Below are positions 46,930 through 56,787 of a stretch of DNA of 64,000 nt, one piece after another. Below the pieces are notes generated by a model. The model was not told the origin of the DNA and did no database searches. It was given only the letters and a program-made list of their open reading frames with translations. Source of the DNA: Brachycybe producta (lineage: Eukaryota > Arthropoda > Diplopoda > Playtdesmida > Andrognathidae); assembly GCA_036925085.1 (NCBI GenBank), contig JAUPFP010000016.1, positions 496,001 to 560,000 on the forward strand, given 5' to 3'. Positions within the stretch are counted from its first letter, which is position 1; every line of letters begins with the position of its first letter. The position numbers were made by a program, and so were the translations under genes.

Positions 46930-47984
46930 AATTCAAGTCTGAATATCTTGAGTATTTCAATATATACGATTCACTTCTTTCAATTTTGTTTATAATCTGA
47001 AGGTGCTGGTTATGAGACATACTGTACAAGAGAGATATAGATTTAGATATATTCGATGGACGAATGAACAAAAAAAATCGCTTTGGCCCAATGAACACCG
47101 TTAATATCTAAACCTCCATAGAATGGAGGAGGAGGCTATGTGTTTCTTTATGTACAAAAATGTGTTTTTCTGTGTCTGTTTTGACATGGTTGCACAATTA
47201 CACATAGAAGGAGAAAAATAAAAAGTTTCTCCTCCTTTTATATTATTTCATTTGGAGAAGAAGAAGAAGATGAGGTGTGCGGGGGTGAAAAAAAAGAGAC
47301 GTTTGTGGTGAAGTGGAGGAGTGAGTGATACACACAACTCGGTTCTTTCTTTCCACACATCGAACGAAGACGGGTTATTTTTTATTTAGATAAGGATCAA
47401 TAAGACTCAGCTATCCAAACATTTATTACTGACACTTCAGTGAACATAGAATTCTTTTTCTGTATTTCTTTTGTTTTCTAACTAGGTTCAAGCCTAGATA
47501 TAGATTAATGGGTGGCACCATTAAAACGCGTCAGGTTTTTAAAACTAAATATGCCATAAAACTAGGAAATGACCAAAAGTCATTGAAGAATCGATTATTA
47601 AGAATGAAATCGAATGATTACATTTCGACTGCGATTAAAATAGGGGAAGGAAAAAATACCAAATTCGATTTTCTAATTAGATTATTTTTTAATTAAATCA
47701 CCGTCAAAATTTGATATATTAATATGTCGCACTAGTAGAGGCTGCTGTGTACAAAATTTCAGCTCTCTAGGTCATTTGGAATGTTGGTTAAAATAGGAAA
47801 AATAGTAGTCCTTGCAAACGGACAACAGTCATGTCAAGTTAAATAAAAGCTAGTACAAAAATCGAATGAAGAATCATATAGGTTTTTAAATGGGTTCATA
47901 CGGTTAATTGGAAGCTTTAAAATAGATTCAAATTAAAAGATTAATTGAAACTAATTGAATCAGAATCGGGCATCCTTAATACTA

Positions 47985-48245
47985 AGCTATATGCAAGGAA
48001 GGACTCGGTGGATAGCTTGTATGCTGAATCTGGTGAACTTTTCTTGGAGTCTCACCAGGCATACCTGCTTTTGTGCTACGTGGGCCGTGCGGTTGGCTTA
48101 CCTGCTCACCCTGTGTTTCCATGTATATTTAACACTGTTCAACATTGTCGTGGTGTGTTTCAAACTGCATGTTCACCACTTGGTCACTGGACCACCAGTG
48201 CGTCATTTTGCCTTCTATTCTACACCCATCCCAATATGCTTATTA
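47985..48245 (+). other. GC-richer block, possible exon or gene relic
   Basis: This block stands out from AT-rich surroundings. Two overlapping plus frames run through it. The frame from 47955 gives hydrophobic membrane-like segments (YLLTLCFHVYLTLFNIVVVC), and the frame from 47945 gives LYAESGELFLESHQAYLLLC. I recognise no family. It could be an exon, a pseudogene or part of an unrecognised element. Confidence 0.25.
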
Positions 48246-48672
48246 ATATAGCAGATTTCTCCAACACATAATTGCAATAAGATAATAATACACAAAATAG
48301 GAAAGAAGACGCTTCAACAATGTAAATATTTACTCAAAATGGCATCCTACTGAGGATATAAAGAGCAGACGATTGGCTAAATTCATTCACTTAACCATTC
48401 AAATTACTCATCTTTTATCGAATGCCTTCAGTTAATTACAATCCGTCTACACATAACAAACACAGACACATAATAAACATATTTATTCAGGTAAAGGCGC
48501 TTCTAATAATTGACAATTTCTATGAGGGGATAACAATAATAATTAGAATTACCTTAAAGTTCTTTAATAAATTTGTAGCTAAATGCAATAGCAACTCTTC
48601 ATCACAAACATTATACATACTTATAACTTAAATACGTTTAACTATGCAAGTGTAGACAAGGGTATACATGTA

Positions 48673-48960
48673 TAATACCTTCTACACACATACACTGTTA
48701 AATGCATTTAAATATTAAACACGTTCTACAGAGCCCTGTGAAGGGCAAATGAACAATATGTCGAATTCAATTTATTCAGTTAATAATCTCAAAATATTGC
48801 CTTAATACATAAATATAATATATATTATAAAAACTATTGATTTAGTATTTCAATTTAAAATATTAATTTATTTGGGTTTACGTCCTTAGCTGGATTCCGT
48901 ATAATTCACCTGAACACATTTAACTTGAATTCTTTTAGCTCATGTGTGTACAAGGTATTA
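48673..48960. mobile_element. MITE with TTATACC-type ends, copy 2
   Basis: It aligns to 10038-10342 over nearly its whole length (TCTACAGAGCCCTGTGAAG, CAATTTATTCAGTTAATAAT, ATTGATTTAGTATTTCAATT). The ends are AATACCTTCTACACACATAC and AATACCTTGTACACACATGA. Confidence 0.78.
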
Positions 48961-49102
48961 ATTAGTCTGCACTTGAGCTAATTAAATACATTCAAGTTAA
49001 TTGTTTACTTCAATTATATGGATTCTAGTTAAGGATATTCAATTATGTATAGATGAATACACGCGCGCTTTTGCAAAAACGTCCATATCGACTTCCACCT
49101 TG

Positions 49103-49282
49103 AAGCCTAGTTTCCATTGGGAATAAAAATTTCAGCTGTTTGAAAATTTCAACTGGTGAAAAATAGAACAACCGTAGCTCCCGCCTATTCACTAGCATAG
49201 GCGGCAGCCACGTTTGTTCTATTTTTTACCAGTTGATATTTTATAAACAGATCAAATTTTCGCCCCAGTGGAAACGAGGCCT
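49103..49282. mobile_element. MITE, GCCTTGTTTCCA family, copy 2
   Basis: AGCCTAGTTTCCATTGGG and the inverse AAGGCCTCGTTTCCACTGGG form the ends. AATTTCAACTGGTGAAAAAT with GAACAA is mirrored inside. The centre GCCTATTCACTAGCATAGGC is itself a palindrome, as in copy 1. Confidence 0.85.
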
Positions 49283-49386
49283 TACGGTGATATCAATATA
49301 ATGATTTTGACAAAAAAAAAGATTTACTTGGATTATTCTAAAACTTTTTTAACCATAATTAATTATTATACACAGTGTACAAAAAG

Positions 49387-50013
49387 TCAATTTAATTGTA
49401 ATATCGAATATTTGATTTGCTTTTCGTTTTTGAGTGATGGCTGCTGTGTGCTGTCCACTGTGTCCATTGACTCCACTAGTAGCAGACAATTTCCCAGGGT
49501 AAGGAAACACTTCCCTTGTTTTAATTTATGCCTGATTCTCAGTCTTCTTCGTCGCAACTTTTTCATTCTTAACATCTGATACTGTTTATTTTTCCGACGT
49601 AATCTTTTGAGTCGAAATTTTCTGAAACCACCTTTTGCTGATCTACTTTCCAATTGCTCTTCGATTGCTTCACTGATGACACGAGCATCATTTGATGATG
49701 ATGATGATGATCTTCTTCCTCCTCCTTCTCCTCCACCTCCACCTTGTCCTCCACCTTCTCCTTCATCATTCTCGTCAAATTCCTTTTCGATGCCTTGATG
49801 TTCTTCTTCGTAATTATAAGGTGGTGGTGGCCCCATTGATGTTGTTAATTCTTCTATTTCTTGCACTTCACTTGCAAATTCACCACCATCCTCAATACTT
49901 AGACCATCTTCTGTATTGACATTTAAAACTTCAGTCCAACCGTGAGACAAAACCACAATTAAAACAAATAAAAACAGAACTGAAGAAGAAGACAATTTAG
50001 TTGTTTGTTTCAT
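49387..50013 (-). CDS. Predicted secreted acidic-to-basic protein, 208 aa
   Basis: Not recognised. The chosen start is the ATG at 50013, because MKQTTKLSSSSVLFLFVLIV, then VLSHG, makes a clear signal peptide; an in-frame extension upstream does not. About residues 25-110 are acidic (EDG, EVQEIEE, FDENDEGEGG) with a PPPPYNYEEE stretch, a Gly-rich run and a Ser run. About 110-160 are strongly basic (GGFRKFRLKRLRRKNK, LRMKKLRRRRLRIRHK). KCFLTLGNC follows, a possible small disulfide loop. The stop is at 49387. No AATAAA is evident just downstream, so a further exon cannot be excluded. The architecture matches the next gene (53612-53100), also minus strand. An extracellular, heparin-binding or processed peptide role is inference only. 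Confidence 0.6.
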   Translation of the reverse strand: MKQTTKLSSSSVLFLFVLIVVLSHGWTEVLNVNTEDGLSIEDGGEFASEVQEIEELTTSMGPPPPYNYEEEHQGIEKEFDENDEGEGGGQGGGGGEGGGRRSSSSSSNDARVISEAIEEQLESRSAKGGFRKFRLKRLRRKNKQYQMLRMKKLRRRRLRIRHKLKQGKCFLTLGNCLLLVESMDTVDSTQQPSLKNEKQIKYSILQLN

Positions 50014-50624
50014 ACTTTTTTTTAAAAAAACAAAAAAAAAATAATAAACAAAACAACAACAAACAACTTTTAAACTGTTTAAGTTATAAGGAGACTGGAG
50101 ATCATTCATCCACAAGCAACAAGCACTACCTCAAGAATAAGTTGGAAATTTATTAGAAACTTTTTTGAATAGCCACATCTATTTATAACGTACTTAAATA
50201 TAATGAACTATTTTATTACAATTGAGAAACTTCCTCTTATGTATTTGAAAATGTCATTTTTTTATGTAAGACATCAATGAGAATTATAAGGGCAAGGTGA
50301 AGTTCTCTCAAGAATCAGAACACATGATTTAAGAGAAGAAGAAAAAAATGGTCAGTGATTTAATTCTAACTTATGTCAACAGATGTATTTACCAAAATAC
50401 ATTCTTGTAGTTTTTTAAGGAAAGTTTTCGAGGTTGGTATCCATTTCCGCCAATCATAACCTCAATTGACAAAAAGGAGAGATACCTGAGAACAAATTAA
50501 ATACCTAATCTAACCTAACCAACAGGATTGCATGTCTTATTAGAATTACAATTGCTGCAATGACCCCTAAGAGGGTTTTGTTTCATTAATAGAAAGTTAT
50601 ATTCCGATGACTGTTCCACCTTTC
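50014..50624. other. Upstream region of the 49387-50013 gene
   Basis: AT-rich sequence with no recognised element except generic low complexity. No TATA box was assigned. Confidence 0.35.
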
Positions 50625-51310
50625 AGAAGCAAAAATTAAAAGAAACTAGGAAGTAATTTAGTAAGTAGAAGGGTAGCTCAATTACTTACGTGCATTTTCA
50701 TGTTGGTATCTTTCAAAATAAACTTTTTATGGACAAAAATTAAAAAATATCGTCTCCTAAGCATTGTCTGCTTAAAGTTTATTTTCAAATTCATAACAAA
50801 ATCTTATTTTGAAAGAGATCAACATAACCTTAAGTGATTGAGCTACCCTTCTACTTTCTAAACAGGGCCGTAGCATCTGGGGGGTAAGTGGGCAAATGCC
50901 ACCTCCCCAGCTCTGCCACTTGAAGGGGCGTAAAACATGTAAATTTGTGAAACATTCACAACATTATTAATTCTTAAAATTAGGCAAATTTTCTTTTTTA
51001 ATTGACACACTGGTAGCTTTTCATTTCTTTGCTGAAAACAAATACAAGCTGATGAAATTAACCATTTCCACCGAAATATTTCTTGTTTTAAGGAATTCGT
51101 ATATACGTACGTAATACATTGTTATTTGGTGGTGGTGGGGCCGGGCGTATTTTGGCAGACTTGCCTCTCCACAATTTTTTTTTTCTTACTACAGCCCTGT
51201 TTTTCTAAAACACATTCAAGTTTTCTCTTTATTTTGCATCTGAAAGACAAAATCAAGCGTTCGAGAGACGTTTACACATTAAAACCACCTTAAGATTAGC
51301 TCGTATTCGT
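50625..51310. repeat. Foldback element, copy G, split by a hAT insertion
   Basis: The left arm has CAAAAATTAAAAGAAACTAG, AGAAGGGTAGCTCAATTACT and TTCATGTTGGTATCTTTCAA. The right arm starts ATTTTGAAAGAGATCAACAT, then GTGATTGAGCTACCCTTCTA, is cut at 50862, and resumes at 51202 with TTTCTAAAACACATTCAAGT. Confidence 0.88.
50863..51199. mobile_element. hAT-type MITE inside foldback G, TSD TTTCTAAA
   Basis: The ends CAGGGCCGTAG and, inverted, CAGGGCTGTAG are flanked by TTTCTAAA (50855-50862 and 51202-51209, with two extra T between). 337 bp, no transposase. Removing it restores the foldback arm. Confidence 0.88.
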
Positions 51311-52225
51311 ATTAATGCAGATTTAATTAAATTTGGCTCTCGTGCCACATACTGAGAAAAAACCGAATGGTTTTGCATTTTACAAAATGACTACACCAAA
51401 TTGTAATTAAAATTCAATTTTCATTAACTTGTATCGAACGCTTTTCTTTTATTCCAATGTACAATTATTAATGTTTTTGCTCAATATTATATAAATTCCT
51501 ATTTAAGTTGTTAATAAATTCAAAATGAAAATATACATCATTCATTATTCTATATTTTCTAGAGATAAGAGTTTGTTGGAAATTGCAGTTTTTAATGAAC
51601 AAATTGTGTGTGTGTCAGAGGTTTGTTGTCGAAATTTTTCCTCGTTCCTTGGCAACTCTTCTTTCTCTCTTTCTTTCTCTTCAAACATATAATTCGGTTT
51701 GTCATTAAAAAAAGATTATAGGGTGGGGTTTACGACCCAGCTTAACATAAAAGAAAGAAGAAGAAAAACACAAAAATACCTTTACTCTTTTTTCTTCTTC
51801 TTCTTCAAAAGACAGTCTATAATTAAGATACTTTCATTGATTTATAAATTAATTAGCGCGACCCAGCTACCACTTCTTTAAGATAAAAGAGCAGAAAAAG
51901 TGGTACAATTATCCAAGTCTTCTATTTTTTTTTGTGTAAATAACAATCAACATTAACAAAATTTAAAAAAAAGACTAATTTTTTTCAAATTTTTCTAAAA
52001 TTTACAAGAGTAACTCCGAATGGAGTAAGATTTAATGACCATGTCGTAGTTATTTTATGGTTAAAAAATTTAAAAACTCAATATTAGATTTTTTTACAAA
52101 AAAAAATAGCAACATTAAAAAAATTATTGAAAAAAATACCAAAATATGCATTACAATAATCATTATGCATTTTTATGCAAAAACATTTCATTTTGACAAT
52201 AGGAAGTTTGATGCACAATTTGCAT
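51311..52225. other. AT-rich intergenic DNA
   Basis: Homopolymer-rich sequence without recognised exon or repeat. Confidence 0.4.
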
Positions 52226-52431
52226 AACAGGCAGTTAGAAATCGGGGAGAACTTCAGTTGGCTCCGCCCTTGTTATGATGACTGGCAACTTCTAATTGGT
52301 TTGTTGTGTGGTTCGACGTTGAAAAGGGCGGCGCATGTGACGTCAGACTACATAACCAACCAATTAGAAGTTGCGTTCGTCATAACAAGGGCGGAGCCAA
52401 CTGAAGTTCTCCCCGATTTCTAACTGCGTGT
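52226..52431. mobile_element. MITE, ACACAGGCAG family, TSD ATTTGCAT
   Basis: The arms CAGTTAGAAATCGGGGAGAA and CTTCAGTTGGCTCCGCCC, then TTCTAATTGG, are mirrored over about 75 bases. Exact 8-bp duplications ATTTGCAT lie at 52218-52225 and 52432-52439. The centre carries TGACGTCA (52338-52345). This is the best-preserved copy. Confidence 0.92.
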
Positions 52432-52724
52432 ATTTGCATGTAACTTCATATCTCATTGACAAAACAAATATGCTAAACAGGAAAATCCTATCTTTAATAA
52501 TAAAGGCGATTTGGGTTCAACTTAAAGCACTAAAGGTTTTTTAAAAACCTTTACCAGTTCAGATATGCTGCTCCTTACTCTTAAAATATAAACAACCAGG
52601 TGTATTACCCAAAATCCAGAGGCTTCATTACCAAAAAAACATCATAAAATTGACAGATAGTCATATTTTATGATGTCACTGCTTAAGATATATCATTTTA
52701 TAGCTGTCATACCTTGCTGTACAT

Positions 52725-52920
52725 TGTAAGACAATGGAACTGTCTTCCTGAGGAAGTGGTGAATGGGGATAATTTTGTTTTGTGAGATTGACATTTGTAT
52801 ATTCATTTTGTTTTTTATGTATGCTTGACAATGCTTAAAGCTGCATGAGGACTTTTATGTCCCTCAGCCATAGGCCTATTTGGCTGCTAGCAGAGTACTT
52901 TTTGCAATTGTAATTGTAAA
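52725..52920 (+). mobile_element. LINE fragment: reverse-transcriptase C-terminus and 3' end
   Basis: A plus-strand frame gives VRQWNCLPEEVVNGDNF before a stop. This is the typical end of CR1/jockey-type LINE ORF2, where a W-N-x-L-P-x-x-V-V motif is standard. The 3' region (GGACTTTTATGTCCCTCAGC, GGCTGCTAGCAGAGTACTTT) ends in a short AATTGTAATTGTAA tail. The same 3' region occurs at 15530-15625. Heavily 5'-truncated. Confidence 0.72.
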
Positions 52921-53011
52921 GTGGAAGTACAGAGACCCGCCGCCGTCGGCATCATCATCAAGATCATCATCATCATAATCATAATCAGACAACAATTATT
53001 TTAAAATAATC

Positions 53012-53017
53012 TTTATT
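53012..53017 (-). terminator. Poly(A) signal of the 53100-53612 gene
   Basis: AATAAA on the minus strand, 83 bases downstream of the stop codon. Confidence 0.65.
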
Positions 53018-53099
53018 AAATAACAATTTACAAATAAATAAAACTCATTATTTGCTACTTTGAATAATTAATTAAATTGTAATAAATTATGCTTCATAT

Positions 53100-53380
53100 T
53101 CATACTGAAGGTGAAGTGGTGCTGACACTTTTGGATTGATTCTTCTTCTTCTTGTTCCCCTTCCTTTTCCTTTGTCCCTGATTGGGTCTTCTCCTCCTCC
53201 TACAGCCCGGCCTTCTATTTGGTCCACGGCATCGTTTAGGTCTCTTCCGTTTACCACCCTGGTTACCTGGACGTCTGGCTCTTGAATCGCTTACAGAACG
53301 ACCATCATCATCAATGTTGTCAAGATCTTGACCGTCCTCATCTTCCTCCTCAACATTATCCACCTCATGTAGCTCTTGAC

Positions 53381-53415
<35 letters not shown>

Positions 53416-53612
53416 CCGCCGTCATCATCATCATTGCTGGTTAAGTTCATTTTGTTCACGTGATTGAGTGAAGCGGAGTTATTCAACTCGGAAACAACAC
53501 TGAGGTGTTGGTCAAGTGGGTTCGAAATTGCATTTGCATTACAAGTAGTAGAATACAACGATGTTGCAAGCAATGCAAAACATACGAAAAGAAAATGATT
53601 GAAACGCGGCAT
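53100..53612 (-). CDS. Predicted secreted acidic-to-basic protein, 170 aa
   Basis: Not recognised. The start ATG at 53612 begins a signal peptide (NHFLFVCFALLATSLYS, likely cleaved near TTCNANA). About residues 30-60 hold two N-glycosylation sequons (NNS, NLT). A run of about 11 Asp (encoded by repeated GAT, about 53385-53415) and further Asp/Glu blocks extend to ~105. The C-terminal 65 residues are extremely basic (GGKRKRPKRCRGPNRRPGC, RRRRRPNQGQRKRKGNKKKK) with one Cys pair, C-x8-C. The stop is at 53100 with AATAAA 83 bases on. A single exon is likely. Order of parts, strand and location match the gene at 49387-50013, but no clear sequence identity is visible. A growth-factor propeptide, matrix or heparin-binding role is possible but unproven. 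Confidence 0.68.
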
Positions 53613-53797
53613 TTTTCTTTTCTTTGTTTATTTATTATCTACATCAAATAAAATATTTGCAAATTGGAATTAAAATTTTAAACAATTAACATATAATTAA
53701 AAACAAACAAAAACATTTCGTTTTACTTTATGATAGGACTTGTTTTTTTAATTAGAAAGTGCAGAAATAACTAACATAATTAATTCGAAAAGAAAAT

Positions 53798-53963
53798 GCT
53801 CTGGTTACGACCATGCAGAGCTAATGCACCGCATACCGCATACAGAAAAATCACATCAAAATGACGTTTTGTGTTGTACAAAATAATGTCATGGTGGTGA
53901 CGTCATTTTTTCCTGCAATGTTGTGTATGCGGTGGCATTAGCTGCATGAACGTAACGAGAGCG
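53798..53963. mobile_element. TIR element upstream of the 53100-53612 gene
   Basis: GCTCTGGTTACGACCATGCA with GAGCTAATGC and CACCGCATAC is mirrored by CGCTCTCGTTACGTTCATGC, AGCTAATGC and CACCGCATAC. It ends about 190 bases before the start codon of the acidic/basic gene and contains TGACGTCA (53898-53905). It could supply regulatory sites; that is inference. Confidence 0.75.
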
Positions 53964-54199
53964 GTAGACATTAAACTGAATAAGAGCTAATTCAACTATG
54001 AAAATATTTTCTTTCAATTTAGTTTTGGATCTTCGTCTTGGATTAACGCTTAATTAGTTTAGTTTGTACGCAATTTAGCTCTTTTTTTCAGTTTTATTTT
54101 CTTTAAGGTGGCTGAATAGATATTTATTTTGCGTTTGTCTCCACGGGATGTTCTATAGGAGGATTCTTCCCCCCACTCGCGATTTTGACAAAATTTATA

Positions 54200-54560
54200 T
54201 TTTTCAAGCAAACGTTTTTCAGAAAAAAACATTCACAAAAAAAAATTCAAAGTGTTTTAGAAACTAGAATAGTTGGCTATAATGTTGAAAGTTTTTTCAT
54301 GATGATATCTTTTAAAATAAACTTTTTATGACAGTTTGAAACAAAAGGCGAAACTTTTTATGAAATGTCAATGGAAACCCCCCCCCCCCCAAAAAAAACG
54401 GGTCATTTTCAAACTGAACTATAAAATGTTTTATGTTTTAAGATATTTCCCATAAAAAAACTTTTGGTATCAACTTTGACAAATCTAGTTTTGTAAACAA
54501 ATTTGAATTTTTTCACAATGTTGTTTTTAAATAAAGTTCCCTTGACGTTTTTTTGCGTCC
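54200..54560. repeat. Foldback subfamily 2, copy H
   Basis: AAAGTGTTTTAGAAACTAGA, ATAGTTGGCTATAATGTTGA and TTTTTTCATGATGATATC on the left. AGATATTTCCCATAAAAAAA and CTAGTTTTGTAAACAAATTT on the right. It differs from the main family in the segment after AACTAGAA. Confidence 0.7.
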
Positions 54561-54589
54561 AAATTTTACAAACCTTAAAAAAGCCTAAA

Positions 54590-54930
54590 ACTCAGGTTAA
54601 TCTCTCTTTCAGGAGCTTAATTAAAAGAAACTTTAAAGTGTTTTAAATTCCAGAAGGGTAGTTCAATCACTAAGAATAATTTCATGTTGTTTATCTTTTA
54701 AAATGAACTTTTTATGTTAGTTTGAAAACGACCCAACTTTAGGCAGATAATTTTTAATATTGGCCTATAAAAAGTGTATTTTAAAAAATAACAAACAACA
54801 TAAAAATAAGTATCTTAAGTGATTGAGTTAAACTTCTAGTTTCTAAAACACTTTTCGAGTTTGTTTTTTTTTTCTCTTAATTTTGCTCCTGACACACAAG
54901 GAGGTCGAAAACCAGCTGTTCATAAATTAT
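54590..54930. repeat. Foldback element, copy I
   Basis: TTTCAGGAGCTTAATTAAAA, TTCCAGAAGGGTAGTTCAAT and CACTAAGAATAATTTCATGT on the left. AAGTGATTGAGTTAAACTTC, TAGTTTCTAAAACACTTTTC and ACCAGCTGTTCATAAATTAT on the right. Confidence 0.85.
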
Positions 54931-55537
54931 CTTCTTCAGTTTAAACCGATATTTTGTTTTTGTCAATTAGGCTTAATTTATTGGAATTAATAAACAGAAA
55001 CCAAATGTTTGAGAGAAAAAAAACAGAAATGTAATTCTCACCTGAGTTAATTCCGGTGTCATCAGCTTTTTTTTTTCTTCAATCTGACGTTTTTACTTTG
55101 AAAGATCTCCACTTTATAGGATCCGTTATGTGTGTGTGTTATATTCTGAATGACCTTTCTACCCTCTCTCTCTCTCTCCCTCAATCACTCCATACTCAGG
55201 AGGTCTCTGTCCTCTGCTTTTTTTTATCCCCTTTTAATTTTTACCCTCACCTTATTCTTTACATTTAAAATATTAAATTCTTCACTCTCATAAGGAAGTC
55301 AATTTGCTTCAAGTAATTATATTCTTGTGTTGAGATTAATTTCTTGTCTGCGTCCGAATGTGAACTTGAACTTTGCTGCATTGTCAAGAGACTTCTTCGA
55401 GAGCTACATACTCTTCAATCTAAGGGTGGCTTCACACGGACAAGTTTATGTCGCCACTGAACCTAGTTGACGTAGGTTTGGTTCACATGTACCATTGAAG
55501 GTGGCTCAAGAAAGCCATAATATGAAACCGATGGCCT

Positions 55538-55747
55538 ACACAGGCAGTTAGAAATCGGGACGAACAGAAGATGGCTCCGCCCTTTTTTATGACGACTGGC
55601 AACTTCTAATTGGTTTGTTGTGTGGTTCGACGTTGAAAAGGGCGGAGAATGTGATGTCAGACTACATAACCAACCAATTAGAAGTTGCGTTCGTCATGAA
55701 AAGGGCGGGGCCAAATTCTGTTTATCCCGTTTTCTAATTGCCTGTGT
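55538..55747. mobile_element. MITE, ACACAGGCAG family, third copy
   Basis: It begins ACACAGGCAGTTAGAAATCG and ends CTAATTGCCTGTGT, the fullest ends of the family. GGCTCCGCCC, AACTTCTAATTGGTTTGTTG and GGCGGAG segments match 52226-52431. No matching flanks were seen. Confidence 0.88.
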
Positions 55748-56252
55748 CAGTGCCGGGGGTCGCTTAGCATGACCTTTGGTCACCATAGAGAAACAGGCGG
55801 AGGCCGCCACTTGTGGTAGGGCTCAACCACTTATCGCTACTGTGGTGCAAAAAAGACGGCGCACACAACATACCCAATAGGTTATATTTTGTGCACTGCA
55901 TACAAACTCTTGGCTTTAATTATTACAAACGGGGTCAGGTTCAAGGCAGCAATAAGGATAAATAACACAAATGTAAGGTGAATATTAAAAAACGTAATCT
56001 GCTATGAAAGGCAGGCAGAAAGGCATTTAGACATAAATTAATCATCAATTTAAATTCGTTCTGAGACAGAACCAACCATGTGCTTTAAAGAAAAGTCCAT
56101 ATTCGAAATACATTTGGAAAGAAAGACCACAAATATGCATTAGTTCTAGCTTTTAATTTTTTCAATAAGCATTGGATGGCCATGTCTATTTATACGGGGA
56201 TTTTGTTTGCAAACATACCATATAAACAATGCTCTGTTCTCTGCAACGGTCG
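55748..56252. other. Intergenic DNA with dispersed-repeat fragments
   Basis: 55760-55860 resembles 31240-31350 (CCACTTGTGGTAGGGCTCAA compared with CTACTTGTGGTAA). 56040-56160 resembles 40240-40300 inverted. No exon was recognised. Confidence 0.4.
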
Positions 56253-56787
56253 CAGTGGCATAGCTGGGAACCCGTAACACCCGTGGCAGGACAGGCATTT
56301 AGAAATCGGGACGAACACAAGTTGGCTCCGCCCTTTTTATGACGAACACAACTTCTAATTGGTTGGTTATGTAGTCTGACGACGTCGAACCACACAACAA
56401 ACCAATTAGAAGTTGCCAGTCGTCATAAAAAGGGCGGAGCCAATTTGTGTTCGTCCCAATTTCTAAATGACTGTGTGTGGCAGGAGGGTTGAAGGGCGCA
56501 ATTTGGGAGGGGGGGGGGTTCAAAGGGGGGCATATTGTTTCAACTTTTTAAGCAGCAGGGGAGTGCCCCAGGGGGCGCAACCAAGTCATAATATGATCAC
56601 GGGTTTACTCCCCTGGGGCGTAACTTTTTTTACCGTTCTCAACGTATGGCTCCCGTGGCCACTTTTGACCACATTCGGTAAGTTTTGCCCACGGTGACCA
56701 AAAGTGGGCACCGGGTTGCCGACGTTCTTTGCCGGATCCTAACCAACCGGGATCGGTCGACGCTTTTTCGACCGTGTTACGCCACTG
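56253..56787. mobile_element. hAT-like element, CAGTGGCRTARC ends, carrying a nested MITE
   Basis: The left CAGTGGCATAGCTGGGAACC and inverted right CAGTGGCGTAACACGGTCGA are typical hAT ends. The interior is G/C-rich (GGGGAGTGCCCCAGGGGGCG and a mirrored ACTCCCCTGGGGCGTAAC). No clear duplication. The MITE at 56291-56476 lies inside. Confidence 0.72.
56291..56476. mobile_element. MITE, ACACAGGCAG family, TSD GTGGCAGG, nested
   Basis: ACAGGCATTTAGAAATCGGG on the left and CAATTTCTAAATGACTGTGT on the right are flanked exactly by GTGGCAGG (56283-56290 and 56477-56484). The interior matches the family (GGCTCCGCCC, AACTTCTAATTGGTTGGTTA). It inserted into the hAT-like element, so it is younger. Confidence 0.92.
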
